A stretch of 64,000 nt of DNA from Bin22 sp965207275. GTDB taxonomy: Bacteria; Chloroflexota; Dehalococcoidia; Lucifugimonadales; UBA3495. The translations under genes were made by a program, and so were the position numbers. The stretch's first letter is position 1. Each line of letters begins with the position of its first letter. The stretch is taken from positions 1,178,001-1,242,000 of the forward strand of contig CBDBMH010000002.1 in assembly GCA_965207275.1 (NCBI GenBank), written 5' to 3'. The notes under the pieces are model-generated. The model did not search any database, was not told the origin of the DNA, and saw nothing but the letters and a program-made list of their open reading frames with translations. Positions 63,101 through 64,000 of this stretch are shown here, piece after piece.

Positions 63101-63469
63101 ATGCCGAGAGACAGAGACGCCCGCAAGTTGAGAAATGTCCGCCACCGCCGGGTACGGAAGAAGGTGTCGGGAAGCCCCGAGCAGCCGAGGCTGTGCGTTT
63201 TCCGCAGCCTGCGTTCCATCTATGCCCAGATCATCGACGACAAAGACGGCAGGACCCTGGTGGCCGCTTCCAGCCAGGAAGCAAACCAGGAGGCCGGAAG
63301 CCCTATCCAGCCCAAGACCGCGGTCTCCACGGTGGTTGGACAGATGCTGGCCCGGCGGGCCCAGGAGCATGGCATCACCCGGGTGGTGTTTGACCGGGGT
63401 GGCTACAAGTACCACGGTCGGGTGAAGGCCCTGGCAGAAGCAGCACGAGAGGGAGGTCTCCAGTTCTAA
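63101..63469 (+). CDS. rplR: 50S ribosomal protein L18
   Basis: The 122-residue protein MPRDRDARKLRNVRHRRVRKKV has RLCVFRSLRSIYAQIIDD, GRTLVAASSQE and RVVFDRGGYKYHGRVKALAEAAREGGLQF (core DRGGYKYHGRVKAL). It binds 5S rRNA. ATG 63101 is used; an in-frame TTG 63092 lies nearer to the purine-rich GGAG and may be the true start. Its stop overlaps the rpsE ATG by one base (TAATG). Confidence 0.95.
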   Translation: MPRDRDARKLRNVRHRRVRKKVSGSPEQPRLCVFRSLRSIYAQIIDDKDGRTLVAASSQEANQEAGSPIQPKTAVSTVVGQMLARRAQEHGITRVVFDRGGYKYHGRVKALAEAAREGGLQF

Positions 63470-64000
63470 TGGTCAGTACAGGAAACAGACCACGACCCAA
63501 TCGTCCGCCACGGGAAAGAGAAGAGGACCCTTCCGGGTTCACCGAAAGGGTGGTATATACCCGGCGCATTGCCAAGGTAGTGAAGGGCGGCCGACGGCTT
63601 CGCTTCAACGCCCTGGTGGTGGTGGGCGACGGAGACGGCAACGTCGGGGCTGGAATGGGCAAGGCCCTGGTTATCCCGGACGCCGTCAGAAAGGGCAACG
63701 CCATAGCCCGCCGGAACATGGTCAAAATTCCGATAAAGAACAGCACTATTCCGCACGAGATTTCCGTGAAGGTCGGCGCTTCCATTGTGGTCATCAAGCC
63801 GGCGCCGGAAGGGACGGGAATCATAGCGGCCGGCGCCATGCGCGCCATCCTGGAACTGGGCGGCGTGCGGGACGTAGTCGGCAAGTCCCTGGGTTCTCGA
63901 AACCCCATTAATACGGTACAAGCAACCCTGGAGGCGCTGCGACGGTTGCGCGACCCCCAGGTCGAAATCGCCCGCCGGCTGGGCACTCAAGCGGCCGACT
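63469..64000 (+). CDS. rpsE: 30S ribosomal protein S5, 3' end beyond window
   Basis: From ATG 63469 the frame is open to the window edge: 177 codons with FTERVVYTRRIAKVVKGGRRLRFNALVVVGD (core RRLRFNALVV), GMGKALVIPDAVRKGNAIARRNM, IPHEISVKVGASIVVIKPAPEGTGI and GGVRDVVGKSLGSRNPINTVQATLEALRRL. It should be nearly complete, since S5 is about 165-200 residues. Confidence 0.97.
   Translation, partial: MVSTGNRPRPNRPPREREEDPSGFTERVVYTRRIAKVVKGGRRLRFNALVVVGDGDGNVGAGMGKALVIPDAVRKGNAIARRNMVKIPIKNSTIPHEISVKVGASIVVIKPAPEGTGIIAAGAMRAILELGGVRDVVGKSLGSRNPINTVQATLEALRRLRDPQVEIARRLGTQAAD

Overview
The window is a GC-rich bacterial chromosome segment. Gene content suggests an uncultured Chloroflexota lineage of the Dehalococcoidia/SAR202 type: paralogous GMC oxidoreductases, a luciferase-like flavin monooxygenase, an HpaB-type hydroxylase, NIPSNAP, GYD, DUF2277 and DUF1326 proteins, a PspA partner of the PspAA type, a split transketolase, and an S12-S7-EF-G-S10 ribosomal operon without tuf. 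This placement is inferred from gene content; no rRNA gene is present to confirm it.

Positions 1-10.2 kb form an accessory catabolic region: two GMC oxidoreductases (one cut by the window edge, one interrupted by TAG), an SBP-fold gene interrupted by TGA, a TPP enzyme, a luciferase-like monooxygenase, a family-5 uracil-DNA glycosylase, HpaB and NIPSNAP. Positions 10.3-23 kb hold the most unusual block. A carboxynorspermidine-decarboxylase-like gene overlaps a DUF3326 gene. A phage-shock-like set follows (PspAA, PspA, a 55-residue membrane protein, DUF4178, DUF350). Next comes a minus-strand run encoding a Cys-His-Asp transglutaminase/NAT-like protein, a divergent SecA-like ATPase, a lipoprotein with an Arg/Ser/Gly tail and an acidic orphan. 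I propose this as an envelope-stress and accessory-secretion locus.

Positions 23-43.5 kb are mostly housekeeping: tRNA-Pro(CGG), a TlpA-like lipoprotein, mfd, proB-proA, split transketolase, amidohydrolase, a DNA-repair/RNA run (Mug, ThpR, AlkA-like), ffh, an SbcC-like ATPase and small conserved proteins. At 41.4-43.5 kb lies a gene fusing a DapA-type aldolase, an MfnB-type furan synthase with its catalytic lysines, and a TusA-like domain.

Positions 43.6-45.7 kb are a repeat-rich island with three of the window's four copies of a short inverted-repeat element (ends CAGGGCAATCG). Two of these flank an orphan gene, and direct repeats of 9 bp are visible beside three of the four copies. Positions 45.7-51.4 kb carry mutM, an IleRS with a rearranged HIGH motif (GIHH), a small aspartic protease, thiD and a GYD protein.

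Positions 51.8-64 kb are one long ribosomal-protein operon behind a clear promoter: rpsL, rpsG, fusA, rpsJ, rplC, rplD, rplW, rplB, rpsS, rplV, rpsC, rplP, rpmC, rpsQ, rplN, rplX, rplE, rpsN, rpsH, rplF, rplR, rpsE (cut by the window edge). Oddities are a terminator-like hairpin between rpsL and rpsG, a triplicated 15-bp end of rpsJ, and extensions on S17 and L5.
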